Below, piece after piece: positions 50,001 through 60,231 of a stretch of 64,000 nucleotides of DNA (position 1 is the first letter of the stretch; each line of letters begins with the position of its first letter). The stretch is from Lamellibrachia columna (taxonomy: Eukaryota > Annelida > Polychaeta > Sabellida > Siboglinidae). Location of the stretch: assembly GCA_963662155.1 (NCBI GenBank), contig OY759265.1, positions 10,816,193-10,880,192 on the forward strand, in the 5' to 3' direction. The notes beneath the pieces were generated by a model, which saw nothing but the letters and a program-made list of their open reading frames with translations, ran no database searches and had not been told where the DNA came from. The position numbers and the translations under genes are program-made.

Positions 50001-53000
50001 TTCACTGGATACATAACAGCTGTCCATGATGATACCACGTTACATATCCCTTCACTGGTTACATAACATCTGTCCATGATGATACCACGTTACATATCCC
50101 TTCACTGGTTACATAACATCTGTCCATGATGATACCACGTTACATATCCCTTCACTGGTTACATAACAGCTGTCCATGATGATACCACGTTACATATCCC
50201 TTCACTGGTTACATAACAGCTGTCCATGATGATACCACGTTACATATCCCTTCACTGGTTACATAACAGCTGTCCATGATGATACCACGTTACATATCTC
50301 TTCACTGGTTACTTAGTTGGAAACAGGCAACACAATTGACTTACGCGTATAAAACTAGTTGCAGAACCCCAACAGTCCAGCATAACGTCGCGCCTTCGTA
50401 TATAGACCACACAACGTAATAAGTACATTGGACTACGTAGAGATATACATATTCTAGTACAGCCTACAGGGGTGGTTATTGGCCTGTGCGAGCGTTTGTC
50501 ATAAATTCAAAATGTTCAGTATAACAATATTATAGGCAATCATTAATATTTTCAAAATGTAAATATCACGTAGACCCCTACATGTGGCAAAACTCAAGGG
50601 CGGGCGTTAATTAAGGTACCGTTAAGGTGCCCGGTTAAGGTAAGTCGACGGAAACACTTACCAATCCATGGTCTGAGAAAACTATAAAACTGTTCGTCTT
50701 TTGGCTCTGAAAAGAAAGTAGTTTTTGTAATACTGCAGCAGTATTTATTTGACACAGCATATGTGCAAATGAAGGTGGAAATACAAAGCACATTTGGAAC
50801 ATTGGGCTACTTTAGTAACACACAACCATTAACGGTACATAGGTTATAAGAAAAACCACAGCGGGAGAGAGGGACGGAGGGACGGAGGGACGGAGAGAGG
50901 GAGCATTAGATACAATACACTATACTTAAAGCGCTGCATAGAATTATATATGGATTAATTATGTAAAGCAATTCCAGCTTTTTGAGGATAATGCGCTTTT
51001 AGATTATTATTGTTATTACCGTATAACAGCCATGTATGCATACACTTAGATACCTACCGTCTGAGCTCAGAACGGCACGGGTTGTATCAGGGTGGTATAC
51101 TACAAGTAGAGGCGCGGTTGGACCAAACCACAACACGTATACTTTGCCGTACAATCTTGCCCATGAGTTCATCAAGTTGATGCCACGCTCGTCATTCGTC
51201 AGCTGTATTTGTGAGTAAACATGAATCGGGCAATAAACAATATCACGTTGCAGAATGTACAATACTGAAGACGTATCAACTCAAAAGCTTCCACTTTGCA
51301 TTGTGGCTAGAGGAATTGGAATCTATTTAAATTAACACATTTTATGTATTTTGTATCACTGTTATATTGCTATTACCGTATTGCACATACCACAGAGCAT
51401 ACATCACCGCGCGATTGGGTGTGACCGAATTGTGCCTGTGTTGCTGTAGCAAATACAAGCTCTCTGGACATTGTGGTATGCAACTGCTCACCAAGTGTTT
51501 GCGTAGACGTCCGAATGTCATTATCGCCGGGGACTTCCTTGCTGGGTACATAACATGGGACACGAATGAGGTGGCAGGGAACAGTAACTATGTCGATGCT
51601 AAGAATTAAGCTTCTAGCCATCAGGAACAAATGGGGTAATATGACCTTCGCGACACCAAGGGAAGTCACGTGATGAACAGCAGATGCTGTTTTGGACTTG
51701 CTTTCCCTTCGTCACCCGCAATATCAGAAAAGCCATGAAGCAAGGGGTGGGTCTGCTTACTGTATTAAGCTATTAAACACACATAGAAGCTGATGCGATC
51801 TGCCCTGGGCGACAACATCAGATATGGAGTTAGCTTGTTTGGAGAAAGAAATCTACAGGAGTTTTGATCAGTCGTGAAACTCAACAGAACTAACATTTAT
51901 GCTGTTGGACACCACATTACTAACCAATCGAAAGCAATGTGTCTTAACAACTAGTTTGTGCCAGTATTTACACGCGACGATGGTAGATACCTATATGACA
52001 AATGTTCGTCTCCCTACCGCAATATGAGCAACAAGATCAGCTTCACTTAACAATGAATGAATGAATGAATGAATGAATGAATGGTTTAATTAATTAATTG
52101 GTTAATTAATTAATTAACCTACCAGCAATCAAACTAATGAAGACCAACATCTTTAAAATTACGTTAAATGTAATGTTACAATAAATTGCCTTTCCCCACC
52201 AAAATCTATTAAAGGGGAAGGTTCGGACCCATGATCATATGGGAGCTTTGAGCCACCCCCTGTAAGCTTGTTAATAACGATTAGTCGCTCCATATGATGA
52301 GCGATATAGATGCACAACAAGCTACCTACGACGTCACGGCGTTTTGACTAATGGCGGATGACAAAAGGCACACAATCTCGACGGTATGTGGTTTTACCTA
52401 TACAATATGTTTGAGTAAATCTAGCTTGTTTCATTTTTTGTTCTACATCTATACACAATGCAATGTTATCAATATTAACATATTGTCAATAACGGATAAT
52501 AGTCCTGCCAATGCCTAACACCTATTTTGGCACACGCTGGTCTACTTTTTAGTAAAACTCATTTTGCGTATATAATTGTGATTAGGCACCCATGAGCCGG
52601 GATGTATGGCCATGGGGTCCGATGAGCCGGCTCATGGGTCCCCGTATTGACTGACGCAACATTCTCCCATGTTTGTTTGTGTTCAATGTCTCAAGGTCTA
52701 ACTCGGTGTGCTGCTGGGCGACTAGCATATGAGTACGCGGCGGGAGCGAAGTAGAGAGACATGCCCATCTTCATGGCATGTCAAGAAAATGGCGGCAGTT
52801 GATTGGTTGCATGGTTCCCTCAAGCGCAGAAATGAACTCGGTTTGCTGATGCCAGAGGCAAATAGTTTGTCGCGTGCTACTAGCTTCAACGTGACAACTG
52901 TGTCTTAGTTCTTTGATAATTTATCTGTAGGCATGCATATGAACGGCGCCAGATATGGAACTTAGATGAAACTGGTTTGACAACCGTACAGAAACCCGGC

Positions 53001-53722
53001 AAAGTGTTGACCCAAAAGGGACTGAAACAGGTTGGTCAGCACTATGTTCAGACGAGCCCGCTATAATCACCTCGTATGAGGACGTGCGTGACTCCGTGGT
53101 AAAACAAAGCAGAGAAGTGTATAAATAAACTTAGTGTAGAGGTGACATTAAAAAACATGCTGAATGGTCACCGTTTGGACTTTGGAATACGTTAACATCC
53201 AGTGCTTACACATTTACCGAATGAATGCTGTTAACACTTGCTCGTATTCGTGGCATGATCCTACAAACAAAATAGGGGTGCTTATGGAAGCATAGCCACA
53301 GGAGGCCCACTAATTCTAAGCCAGCTGGATTAATGACCTACTCTACTGTTAGAATAAATATAGAATACAATACTGTCATTGTTTGGCACAAAACGATGCC
53401 AAATCCCTAATATCCGATTGCATAAGCCCGGCACTGCTCCACTAGACTTCTAAAGGGGCGTTTCACACGGACAAGCGTACAATAATTATTGACAACTTAC
53501 TGTATCGAGGTTACCTAGCAGCCAGTGTGCTTTCGGGCCCGGGAATCCATCCACTGTTTTCGCTTTGTTACGAAATGTGGCCACCGCCTTTGAAACAATC
53601 TTTAGCACGACTGCACCACAGATTACTCCTACGAGCACCCACTTCACTTGCCAGTGGATAGATGGGAACATGTCCGGGAAAACGTCGCCCAGCAAACGGG
53701 ACATCGCAGCGTAGTACGTCAT
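44023..53722 (-). CDS. Cytochrome P450 family 4 (CYP4-like) monooxygenase, complete, 12 exons
   Basis: Exons in transcript order: 53722-53501, 51202-51058, 50706-50662, 49636-49509, 49004-48880, 48255-48072, 47458-47396, 47058-46971, 46622-46520, 46192-46059, 45948-45801 and 44194-44023 (stop TGA). They join in frame to 518 residues, normal for CYP4. CYP4 enzymes are ER-membrane haem monooxygenases that typically omega-hydroxylate fatty acids and eicosanoids. In order: N-terminal membrane anchor (about residues 28-43), proline hinge [21 protein letters not shown]-helix FEGHDTTA (its Glu, about residue 326, is the residue that links to haem in CYP4 proteins), K-helix [19 protein letters not shown], and the haem loop FSAGPRNCIG with the axial Cys at about 464. 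The start at 53722 is the only upstream ATG in frame that precedes the anchor; the frame is open further 5' but without ATG. All introns are GT-AG except the one after exon 9, which needs a GC donor. A minus-strand AATAAA is at 43863-43868. The exact subfamily cannot be assigned. Confidence 0.93.
44235..44535. repeat. GC-rich 117-bp direct repeat plus (TTG)n in CYP4 intron 11
   Basis: AGACACTATAGTCGTTTTGC at 44236 and GAGACACTAGTCGTTTTGTG at 44353 are followed by similar GGGGGC-rich blocks; (TTG)n lies at 44511-44534. The + frame 44253-44564 is open but unrecognised. Confidence 0.6.
46790..46935 (-). pseudogene. Partial duplicate of CYP4 exon 9 inside intron 8
   Basis: Matches exon 9 and its upstream intron (46558-46715). 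It reads [16 protein letters not shown] then LV and a stop; the acceptor AG has become TG, so it cannot splice normally. Confidence 0.85.
47085..47130. repeat. (TG)n/poly-G low-complexity run
   Basis: GTGTGTGTGTGTGGGGGGGG followed by a second GTGTGTGGGGGGGG block, in CYP4 intron 7. Confidence 0.85.
49711..50310 (+). repeat. 50-bp tandem repeat, 12 copies, in CYP4 intron 3
   Basis: Exact period 50, unit starting ACATAACAGCTGTCCATGAT and ending TTCACTGGTT. Copies differ only by AGC/ATC (copies 4, 8, 9), one GGAT and one TCTC variant, so the array is very homogeneous. It starts 75 bases upstream (minus strand) of exon 4. Confidence 0.98.
51440..52048 (+). mobile_element. LINE fragment with endonuclease and pre-RT pieces, in CYP4 intron 1
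   Basis: [20 protein letters not shown] (endonuclease GDF motif) then NEVAGNSNY at 51500-51600, and [20 protein letters not shown] at about 51955, the SVFTxED region before RT in jockey/RTE-like LINEs. Frames are broken. It is antisense to CYP4 and ends at an (AATG)n tract (52050-52083). Confidence 0.75.
52050..52120. repeat. (AATG)n then TTAA-rich palindromic run
   Basis: Eight AATG units followed by TTAATTAATTAATTGGTTAA, at the end of a LINE fragment. Confidence 0.85.
52789..53040 (+). pseudogene. pogo/Tigger-like transposase fragment, in CYP4 intron 1
   Basis: From 52789: [37 protein letters not shown], stop, FFDNL, then in another frame [16 protein letters not shown] and GLKQVG. The helix-turn-helix end and the first DDE aspartate (NLDETG) are recognisable. 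A stop and a frameshift show decay; the rest of the DDE domain is missing. Confidence 0.85.
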
Positions 53723-53777
53723 CTCGGATCCCGTCTCGACGTTGCGACGTCTAGCCTCGATTATCCAGGCTCTGCGC

Positions 53778-53860
53778 TGTGGCGCCACCGTTTGTCGAAC
53801 ACATCTCTTTTCGGCGGATTCACGAAGCCGAGCGAGAGTCGGATACGCGAGACTACGCAA
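53778..53860. promoter_or_regulatory. CYP4 upstream/5' UTR region derived from a dispersed repeat
   Basis: GTGGCGCCACCGTTTGTCG at 53781, about 60 bases upstream of the CYP4 ATG, is shared with 37631. The adjoining TCTTTTCGGCGGATTCACGA and GAGTCGGATACGCGAGACT match 38296-38345. The regulatory role is inference from position. Confidence 0.4.
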
Positions 53861-53909
53861 CGACGTAACTGCGTCGGTCAGATTACAGCGACATCGACTC
53901 GTGACGAGT

Positions 53910-54068
<159 letters not shown>

Positions 54069-54458
54069 GGACTTTATTGTTCTAGTTCTAGTTGTTTCCA
54101 GCACTCGGCAACGTTCTAGTAACTGACTAGTCTGTGTAGGCCCCTATGTTGTGATTACTACTGTAATGTATGGTGTTTCGAGGTCTTATTCAGCCTTTTT
54201 CAGAATATTATCGCCAAGCCGACCTTTATATGCTGGCATTGAGGGTGATCACTGCCAGAGTGTATGTCGTCCTCAGTTGTTCTTTTACGTCCCCAAGTAG
54301 GGGAAGGCAGTGTTAGATGAGCCATTTTTCATTCTTTTTTGATGTCTAGGGCGCAATCGTATTCATAAGTCCAAATTGTTTTTACTCACATAAACTACGA
54401 TTATTAATAGATCATTTTATACCAAGGTAATATATCTAGCATGTAATGATAACTATAT
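54069..54458. other. Intergenic spacer between CYP4 and LTR element
   Basis: No ORF or repeat recognised. Confidence 0.5.
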
Positions 54459-54634
54459 TGTGATGCCTTGTGGTGAATAGATATTGGTGTTCGTCAATAA
54501 AGAGTACAGATAACGAACCTTTATTCATTGGCATTACATTGTGTTCTCCCGCATCCACTCTCACTCTCGCTTCTCGGGTTACACCGGTATGTATCAAAAT
54601 AAGATAATTACTAATATGACATTAGGACATTACA
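54459..54634 (-). repeat. 3' LTR
   Basis: TGTGATGCC...CATTACA on the + strand, 176 bp, starts TG and ends CA. It contains AATAAAGAG on the + strand (not the element's sense). Confidence 0.93.
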
Positions 54635-54645
54635 TCTCCTTCCTT
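54635..54645 (-). other. Polypurine tract
   Basis: AAGGAAGGAGA on the minus strand immediately before the 3' LTR. Confidence 0.85.
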
Positions 54646-54797
54646 GTAGATATTAAACAGCAATTAGTGTTCAATGTCCATCATAATTATAAAGAATTAC
54701 TGGGTTTCATTCATACAGGTTAATAGTAAAAGAAAGTTCAACTATAATTGATATGAATCATAACATGTTAAAGTTCTTTGTAATGGCAAATGACAAA

Positions 54798-57023
54798 CTA
54801 CAAATCAAGCACGTCAGGTGCTTTTCTAACACGCGTAAATCTGCGAAGAATTGGCAGATCTGGACTCGGAGTCAACTGCACAGGTGAGTTGTCGTTCTTT
54901 GTTATTGAGTTATCGTTCGCCACGAGATCGTCTCTCGGCTTCGGTTCACTGCATTCATCAAGCAACGGATCTTCATCTGCGCCAACTTCTGTTTCGTCAC
55001 GACCGCGGAGTCTCTTGAAGAAAGACGAGTAGCGGGTTACACTCCGTCCTTGATCAGTCTTTGCAGAGATCATGCTGCCTTTCCGTGTTACGATTGTCAT
55101 CGGATTCGACTCGTAGGGAGTGTGACTTTTTGACGCAGTGAAAGGTCTCTTCACTAACACAGACTCGCCAATGCTGAGATCACACGGCTTGTGGTAGTTC
55201 TTTCGGTCTGCATGATACTTCATCTTCCATTTCTGGTCAGTGTCTCTCTTGCGAACTCTCTCAGCAACTGGATCAGCGCTTGCACATTGCGGTAGTTTAT
55301 TGCGAACGACTCGCTTCAAGAACAGTGTTGATGGTGCAACTCCAGTCGTCGCATGTGGACTAATACGATAGTTGCGTAAGAATGCATGCATTTCTTTTCT
55401 CCAGTTCTTGCCATCTGATTTTGCAGCTTTCACACACTTCTTTAACGTCTTCACGAATCTCTCAACTTCTCCATTAGCTCTGGGCCATAGCGGTGTCACT
55501 TTGCGATGCTTGAACCCTAGCACGTTTGCGAACTTGGCAAAGTCTTGTCCGTTGAATGGAGGTCCATTGTCCGACTTTAAGACATCCGGTGTTCCGAACA
55601 TGGCGAAGATTTTTTCAATTTTCGGTATTACTACACATGCAGCTTCAGATGTCACTAGTTCAATAAATGGAAAACGAGAATAGTCATCGATCAATATGAG
55701 AAGCATTTCCCCATCGACATGTGCAAAGTCCACGCTCATCTCCTCACACGGCTGGTCCGGTAGTCTTGACATTTGCAATGGTTCGCGACTCGTTACAGGT
55801 GTAGCTATTTGACAAGCTAAGCATGATTTCACCTTTGCTTCGACCAGTTTGTCCATGCTGGGGAACCATACTTTCTGTCGCATCAGCGCTTTCGTCTTTA
55901 CTATGCCTAGATGGCCCTCGTGCGCGATTTCAACAGTTCTGTTTTGTAAAGTTGCAGGTACGACGATTCGATTTGATTTCAGCAACACGGTGTCTGTACA
56001 GGTCAGCTCGTTCTTGACATTTTCGTATCTAGACAGCTCAGCGAGAAATACATTTGATGGTGGTTGGTGCCATCTGCCAGACATGATGCATGCCATGACT
56101 GCTTGTAGCACACGGTCTTGAGAAGTAGCGAGTTCAACTTCTTTCAGTGTCGTTGCCTTTGGTACTGCATTACGCGCGATGTATGCCACGTAATGTTCAG
56201 TTTCAGCGGTCTCGTCGTATTCATCCACGGTTGCAACGTCAACAGGATGTCTCGATGCGTAGTCTGCTGGGTCGGATTTACCAGGTTGATATGTGACTGT
56301 GAAGTTGTAGCGTAGCAAGTCCATGAGCCATCGTTCAATTCTCGCGGTCGGTTTTGATGATAGGTTGTTGAATAACACTAACACTAACAGTTTGTGATCT
56401 GTCACAACCTTGAACTCTTTTCCATATACGTACAGATGAAACCGGTTGATAGCCCAGCTGATTGCTAACGCTTCTCTGTCGAATTGTGGATATCTCGATT
56501 CTGTAGGAGTCAGTGGTCGACTTGCAAAGTAGATATAGCATTCTCTCGATATAGCATTCTCTTGGGTCAGAACTGCCCCTAGACCGATAGGGCTAGCGTC
56601 TACGAAGATCGTTGTCGGTTTATCAGAGTCAAAGTACGCCAGCGTCGTTTTGGTAGACAGCGCTGCTTTGAGTCTTTCAAACGATTGTTGTTCAACTTTA
56701 CCCCATTCCCAGGGTACTCCATCGCACGTGAGCTTTCTCAGTGGACGCGTGATTGTGGCAAAGTCCTTGATGAATCGTGAGCAAAATGCAGCAGAGCTGA
56801 GTAAGCTTCGAACTTCACTCACATTGTTTGGAGCGTTTACACTTCTCAGTGCCTCGACCTTCTTGGGATCTGGTGATACTCCTTCTCCACTGAAGACATG
56901 CCCAAAGAATAGCATACTCGGGACACGGATCAAGCAGTTCGGAACGTTCACCGTCAGCTGGTTTTCTTTCAACCGCTGTAAGACTTTGATCAGTCTGTCA
57001 TTGTTACGTGTGTTACGACTCAT
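54798..57023 (-). CDS. RT thumb, RNase H and integrase of the LTR element
   Basis: A single open frame of 741 codons. RT thumb/connection at residues ~5-90 (LLFGHVFSGEGV-like, PDPKKVEALRS). RNase H with TTIFVDASPIGLGAVLTQ, DREALAISWAINRFHLYVYG and VTDHK. Integrase zinc-binding HHCC (HEGHLGIVKTK, CLACQ) and the catalytic series DFAHVDG, LKSDNGPPF and GEVERF with usual spacing. The C-terminal tail ends TRVRKAPDVLDL. All RNase H and integrase catalytic residues appear present, unlike gag and protease. Confidence 0.93.
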   Translation of the reverse strand: MSRNTRNNDRLIKVLQRLKENQLTVNVPNCLIRVPSMLFFGHVFSGEGVSPDPKKVEALRSVNAPNNVSEVRSLLSSAAFCSRFIKDFATITRPLRKLTCDGVPWEWGKVEQQSFERLKAALSTKTTLAYFDSDKPTTIFVDASPIGLGAVLTQENAISRECYIYFASRPLTPTESRYPQFDREALAISWAINRFHLYVYGKEFKVVTDHKLLVLVLFNNLSSKPTARIERWLMDLLRYNFTVTYQPGKSDPADYASRHPVDVATVDEYDETAETEHYVAYIARNAVPKATTLKEVELATSQDRVLQAVMACIMSGRWHQPPSNVFLAELSRYENVKNELTCTDTVLLKSNRIVVPATLQNRTVEIAHEGHLGIVKTKALMRQKVWFPSMDKLVEAKVKSCLACQIATPVTSREPLQMSRLPDQPCEEMSVDFAHVDGEMLLILIDDYSRFPFIELVTSEAACVVIPKIEKIFAMFGTPDVLKSDNGPPFNGQDFAKFANVLGFKHRKVTPLWPRANGEVERFVKTLKKCVKAAKSDGKNWRKEMHAFLRNYRISPHATTGVAPSTLFLKRVVRNKLPQCASADPVAERVRKRDTDQKWKMKYHADRKNYHKPCDLSIGESVLVKRPFTASKSHTPYESNPMTIVTRKGSMISAKTDQGRSVTRYSSFFKRLRGRDETEVGADEDPLLDECSEPKPRDDLVANDNSITKNDNSPVQLTPSPDLPILRRFTRVRKAPDVLDL

Positions 57024-57600
57024 CTATGCCGCCGATGTAGATATCATCACTGATGTTACGAACGCCTGGAATTCCTCTGATTGCATCACCAACCTTTCTC
57101 TGGAATATCTCGGCTGCGCATGACAAACCAAAGTTCAGCCGTTTGTAACGATATAGACCCACATGAGTTGAGAATGTGGTCAGATGTCTCGAATCGGGAT
57201 GGAGCAGAAGCTGATGATAACCCTGGTTAAGGTCAATCTTGCTGAAGACCTTACATCCATTCAGGTCAACGATGATGTCATCAGTCGTCGGTATGATGTG
57301 ACGCTCGCGAATTATCGCTTTATTCAGAGATCTCATGTCAACACATATGCGGATCTCGTTGGCATTATGCGGTTTAGGAACGACCACGATTGGTGAGACC
57401 CATGGGGTCGGACCTTCTGCCCGCTCGATGATGCCATCTTTCTGGAGTTGGTCCAGCTTCTCCTCAACTTGTTTCCTGACATGAAACGGTATGCGTCGGT
57501 GTGGTTGGGCAACTGGTTTTATGGATTCGTCGATGTGAATCTTCACAGGTTCACCCTTGTATTCGCCCATTCCAGTAGTGACTTCAGAAAACTTGTGCAA
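57013..57600 (-). CDS. Reverse transcriptase domain of the LTR element
   Basis: About 195 codons. Ordered RT motifs: EEKLDQLQKDGIIERAEGPT, WVSPIVVVPKP, IRICVDMRSLNKAI, FSKIDLNQGYHQL, YKRLNFGLSCA and RNISDDIYIGG (SDD form of the catalytic box, as I recall from the K02A2.6-like clade). The frame ends just after this box; the thumb continues in another frame at 57023, so one indel separates them. Confidence 0.88.
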   Translation of the reverse strand: MHKFSEVTTGMGEYKGEPVKIHIDESIKPVAQPHRRIPFHVRKQVEEKLDQLQKDGIIERAEGPTPWVSPIVVVPKPHNANEIRICVDMRSLNKAIIRERHIIPTTDDIIVDLNGCKVFSKIDLNQGYHQLLLHPDSRHLTTFSTHVGLYRYKRLNFGLSCAAEIFQRKVGDAIRGIPGVRNISDDIYIGGIDES

Positions 57601-57657
57601 GAGTTCTGGTATTGTTGTTCCTTCGACAGTGTTTGCAACTTGGATTAGTTTCAGCCT

Positions 57658-58900
57658 TTACGACATTTTCCAACTGAGAAGCGATCGACTTGGCCCCTTG
57701 GCCACATAGAATGTTCCATGACTTTTCTCTTCATTGCTGGTGACGTCACTCTCAAATGTGCCACAGAGTTCTAGCGGTTTTGAACTCATGTATGGGTACA
57801 CTTCTGTTGTAGATGGCAACAGAGTGGGTCTCGGTGTTATGCTCAGATAGTCCTTCTCGTTGATTATATTGACAGTAGCACCAGATTCCGCCATGATACA
57901 GATTGGCGTGTTCGCGATCTTTATTTTGAACAGAGGTTTGTCGCTCAGTACCGAATTGCTGGAGACGGAACCGACATGAACCGTGTACTGTTCTTCATAA
58001 GGGCCAGATTCCTCAGATTGCGACTCTGCGCCTTCGGTAGTGACTGCTCTGGCTCTTTGCTTCGGACGTCGATAGCTTTTCTTTTGAGCGGGTTTTTCAT
58101 TGGAGACTGCTCTGCTTCTGCACATTTTTTGCAAAGTGGTTGAGCTTGTTACAGGTCTGACAACGTCTTCCTTTCGCTGGACACTGTCCTTTGTGCGAGT
58201 ACGATCCACCACACAAACCACATTGGGAGCTACGTTTAGCTTCAGATACCGGTTTTGGGTAATGTGATTTGGTGTGAACGCGGTATTGAACAGCATTTGA
58301 TTGCTCTTTTTCGATTTGGATTGTCTGTTCTTCTGCAGCCTCCATTGCTCGTGCATTCTTGAGAATCTGATCTAGTGTCAAGCTTTATTCGATAGCTTTT
58401 CGTCTGAGCCTTGCTGATATGGTTTCTTGAATGAGTTGACGTTTTATCTAAAGATCTGAGTCACTGAATTCACACTTCCGAGCAATTAGCTGCAGCCTGG
58501 TTTAAAATTCGGTTACCTTTTCGTGAGACTTTTGCATTTCTTTTCGAAAGTTGTAGACGTGATAATCTACGCATTTCTGTGGTTCAAAATAGTCAGCGAG
58601 AGCTTTGACTGCCTTTGATATACATTAGTGTCCGATTCAGACGTTTGTATGGTTAGCGTATCGAATATGTCACAGACTTCTTCACCGACGTAGTGAAGCA
58701 GCCTTTTTCCGGGTCGCCTCCTCTACTCCCATCGCAGCGAACAGGTTATTAAGTCGCTTCTGGTACTTGTCGAATCGAGTAGGGACGGTCTCCCTTGGTT
58801 GAAGATCAAACTCCGGAAAGGGAGGTAAAACCATCGAAAGTATGCAACAGTTCTTTATTATCGCTCACTGCACCATTTCGCACAGCAACAACCACATTTG
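57658..58900 (-). pseudogene. gag/protease region of the LTR element
   Basis: Minus strand. Two overlapping frames (58381-58097 and 58356-57658) carry a zinc-knuckle region (CGLCGGSYSHKGQC and CQTCNKLNHFAK, the last Cys of the second knuckle read as Val) and an aspartyl-protease segment whose active site reads MAESGATVNII rather than the usual DSG/DTG. Upstream of 58390 gag is broken by several stops. No functional gag-protease precursor is expected. Confidence 0.8.
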
Positions 58901-58955
58901 CTTTATTCACCACCAATGCAACATTGAATGTCTATGGATCTGATTGTTCTGGATG

Positions 58956-58973
58956 ATCCCATCCTCGTCGCCA
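58956..58973 (-). other. Primer-binding site, tRNA-Ser-like
   Basis: Minus strand TGGCGACGAGGATGGGAT, one base after the 5' LTR. The + strand (ATCCCATCCTCGTCGCCA) matches, from memory, the 3' end plus CCA of a serine (GCT) tRNA. Confidence 0.7.
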
Positions 58974-58974
58974 T

Positions 58975-59150
58975 TGTGATGCCTTGTGGTGAATAGATAT
59001 TGGTGATCGTCAATAAAGAGTACAGATAACGAACCTTCATTCTTTAGCATTACATTGTGTTCTCCCGCATCCACTCTCCCTCTCGCTACCCGGGTTACAC
59101 CGGTATGTATCAAAATAAGATAATTACTAATATGACATTAGGACATTACA
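58975..59150 (-). repeat. 5' LTR
   Basis: 176 bp, same ends as the 3' LTR, seven differences, clustered at two spots (around CCTTCATTCTTTAG and CTCCCTCTCGCTACCC). Confidence 0.93.
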
Positions 59151-59155
59151 TATAT

Positions 59156-60000
59156 CTAGCTGATTCAAATAGGGTTGGTAAGCTGGCTCAACTAACACTT
59201 TGTGTGGGAGTAAGTTGAGCCACAGTGCTGCTTAAGTTGCGCAAATGCTTTATTTTTATAATTTACGTAGGCCTTGTGCAAAATATTCATAACAACTCAG
59301 CCAATACATCTACCCAATGGGCACAACACGTCTCTGACAAGTCTACACTCTTAATTAATAAGTCAAAACACCTAATTAATATGGACATATAGGCAAATCG
59401 CAATCAGTGTAACTAACTGGTATGTTGTTGCCTTGTAGCTCTCCGATGTCCCAATTTGCTCGGAAAAAATAAATTCCTTGATGTATTTTGGGGTAAGGAA
59501 AACGAGTCTTCGTTCTTTAACCGCTGCTCAACTAAACCTCCCTTGGGTGGCTCAACTAGCCCCGTTTCGACAATTAAGCTTATTTATATAACTTCTCATT
59601 AATGCGTGAAGTGATGTAAATAATCGTCTTCCCTGTGCATAATTAAACCATTTGTACGTGTCAATAACAACATAGTCTGGTCACGTGTGTTGATAGTTTA
59701 TACACCAGCAGATATTAATCACAATTCCTAAAAGTTTCGAAAAACATCAAAAAACATATTTTTAGCTAACATGTTTTGGCCGTTGTGACAAACGTAACCT
59801 ATTATACGTCAATCGTGTTCTAATAACATGTTCAGTCACTGGGTAGTACCATGCAACTGTCGCTGCTGAAGTTTCCTGGGAAACATGGGTGGCTCAAATA
59901 ACCCAGTGGCTCAATTAACACTGCCTTCCCCTAAATGAGACGGGACCGGCATTAACTAGATTATCCGAATCCCGAGAGATGCCTCCAATGTTAAGAGCGA
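59156..60000. other. Intergenic, no supported gene
   Basis: AT-rich. Short similar phrases (GTTGAGCCAC, GGCTCAACTAGCC, GGCTCAATTAACACTGCCTT) recur, but no ordered repeat or ORF. Confidence 0.45.
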
Positions 60001-60014
60001 GGTTTTACACCAAA

Positions 60015-60098
60015 CATACCCATGCCCGGTCCAGGTCTTGAACTTGGAACTGTCATGTAAAGCGGATGTGCTAACCACTACACTACCGCGCCTCTCTG
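60015..60098 (-). mobile_element. tRNA-derived SINE head
   Basis: Minus strand reads GGCGCGGTAGTGTAGTGGTT(AGCAC), a Pol III A box in a tRNA D-arm, then about 35 bases on AAGTTCAAGACCTGG (B box). The anticodon arm is degraded, so this is a SINE head or tRNA pseudogene, not a functional tRNA. Confidence 0.7.
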
Positions 60099-60231
60099 TT
60101 CTGACTTTTCAGCAGGGAACACTTTGTTGTTTGGCGTAAAACAGTAGGAACATATTACTATTTTACATAATGATTAAGTGCGGTGATTTTATTACAGTGT
60201 AACATTTTGATGACTCCATGTAAGAAGAATG

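Larger units (their letters stand above)
54459..59150 (-). mobile_element. Ty3/gypsy-type LTR retrotransposon, near complete, frames broken
   Basis: 4,692 bp on the minus strand: 5' LTR 59150-58975, PBS 58973-58956, gag and protease region to about 57660, RT to 57013, RNase H and integrase to 54798, PPT 54645-54635, 3' LTR 54634-54459. A 5-bp direct repeat TATAT flanks it (54454-54458 and 59151-59155). The LTRs are 176 bp each and differ at about seven positions, so the insertion is fairly young on a repeat time scale. RT before RNase H before integrase is the Ty3/gypsy order. No envelope frame is present. Gag is heavily disrupted, and at least two frameshifts separate gag, protease, RT and the downstream part. 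Confidence 0.95.

Noticed and set aside
49711..50310. CRISPR array
   Set aside because: The 50-bp units are contiguous with no variable spacers, and the genome is animal.
53501..53860. Longer CYP4 N-terminus upstream of 53722
   Set aside because: The frame is open but has no ATG, and this part matches a dispersed repeat; the first ATG (53722) precedes the membrane anchor at the usual distance.
55372..57123. + strand frames of 60-157 codons within the LTR element
   Set aside because: Antisense shadows of the pol frame.
60015..60098. Functional tRNA gene
   Set aside because: A and B boxes are present but the anticodon stem does not pair; better read as a SINE head.
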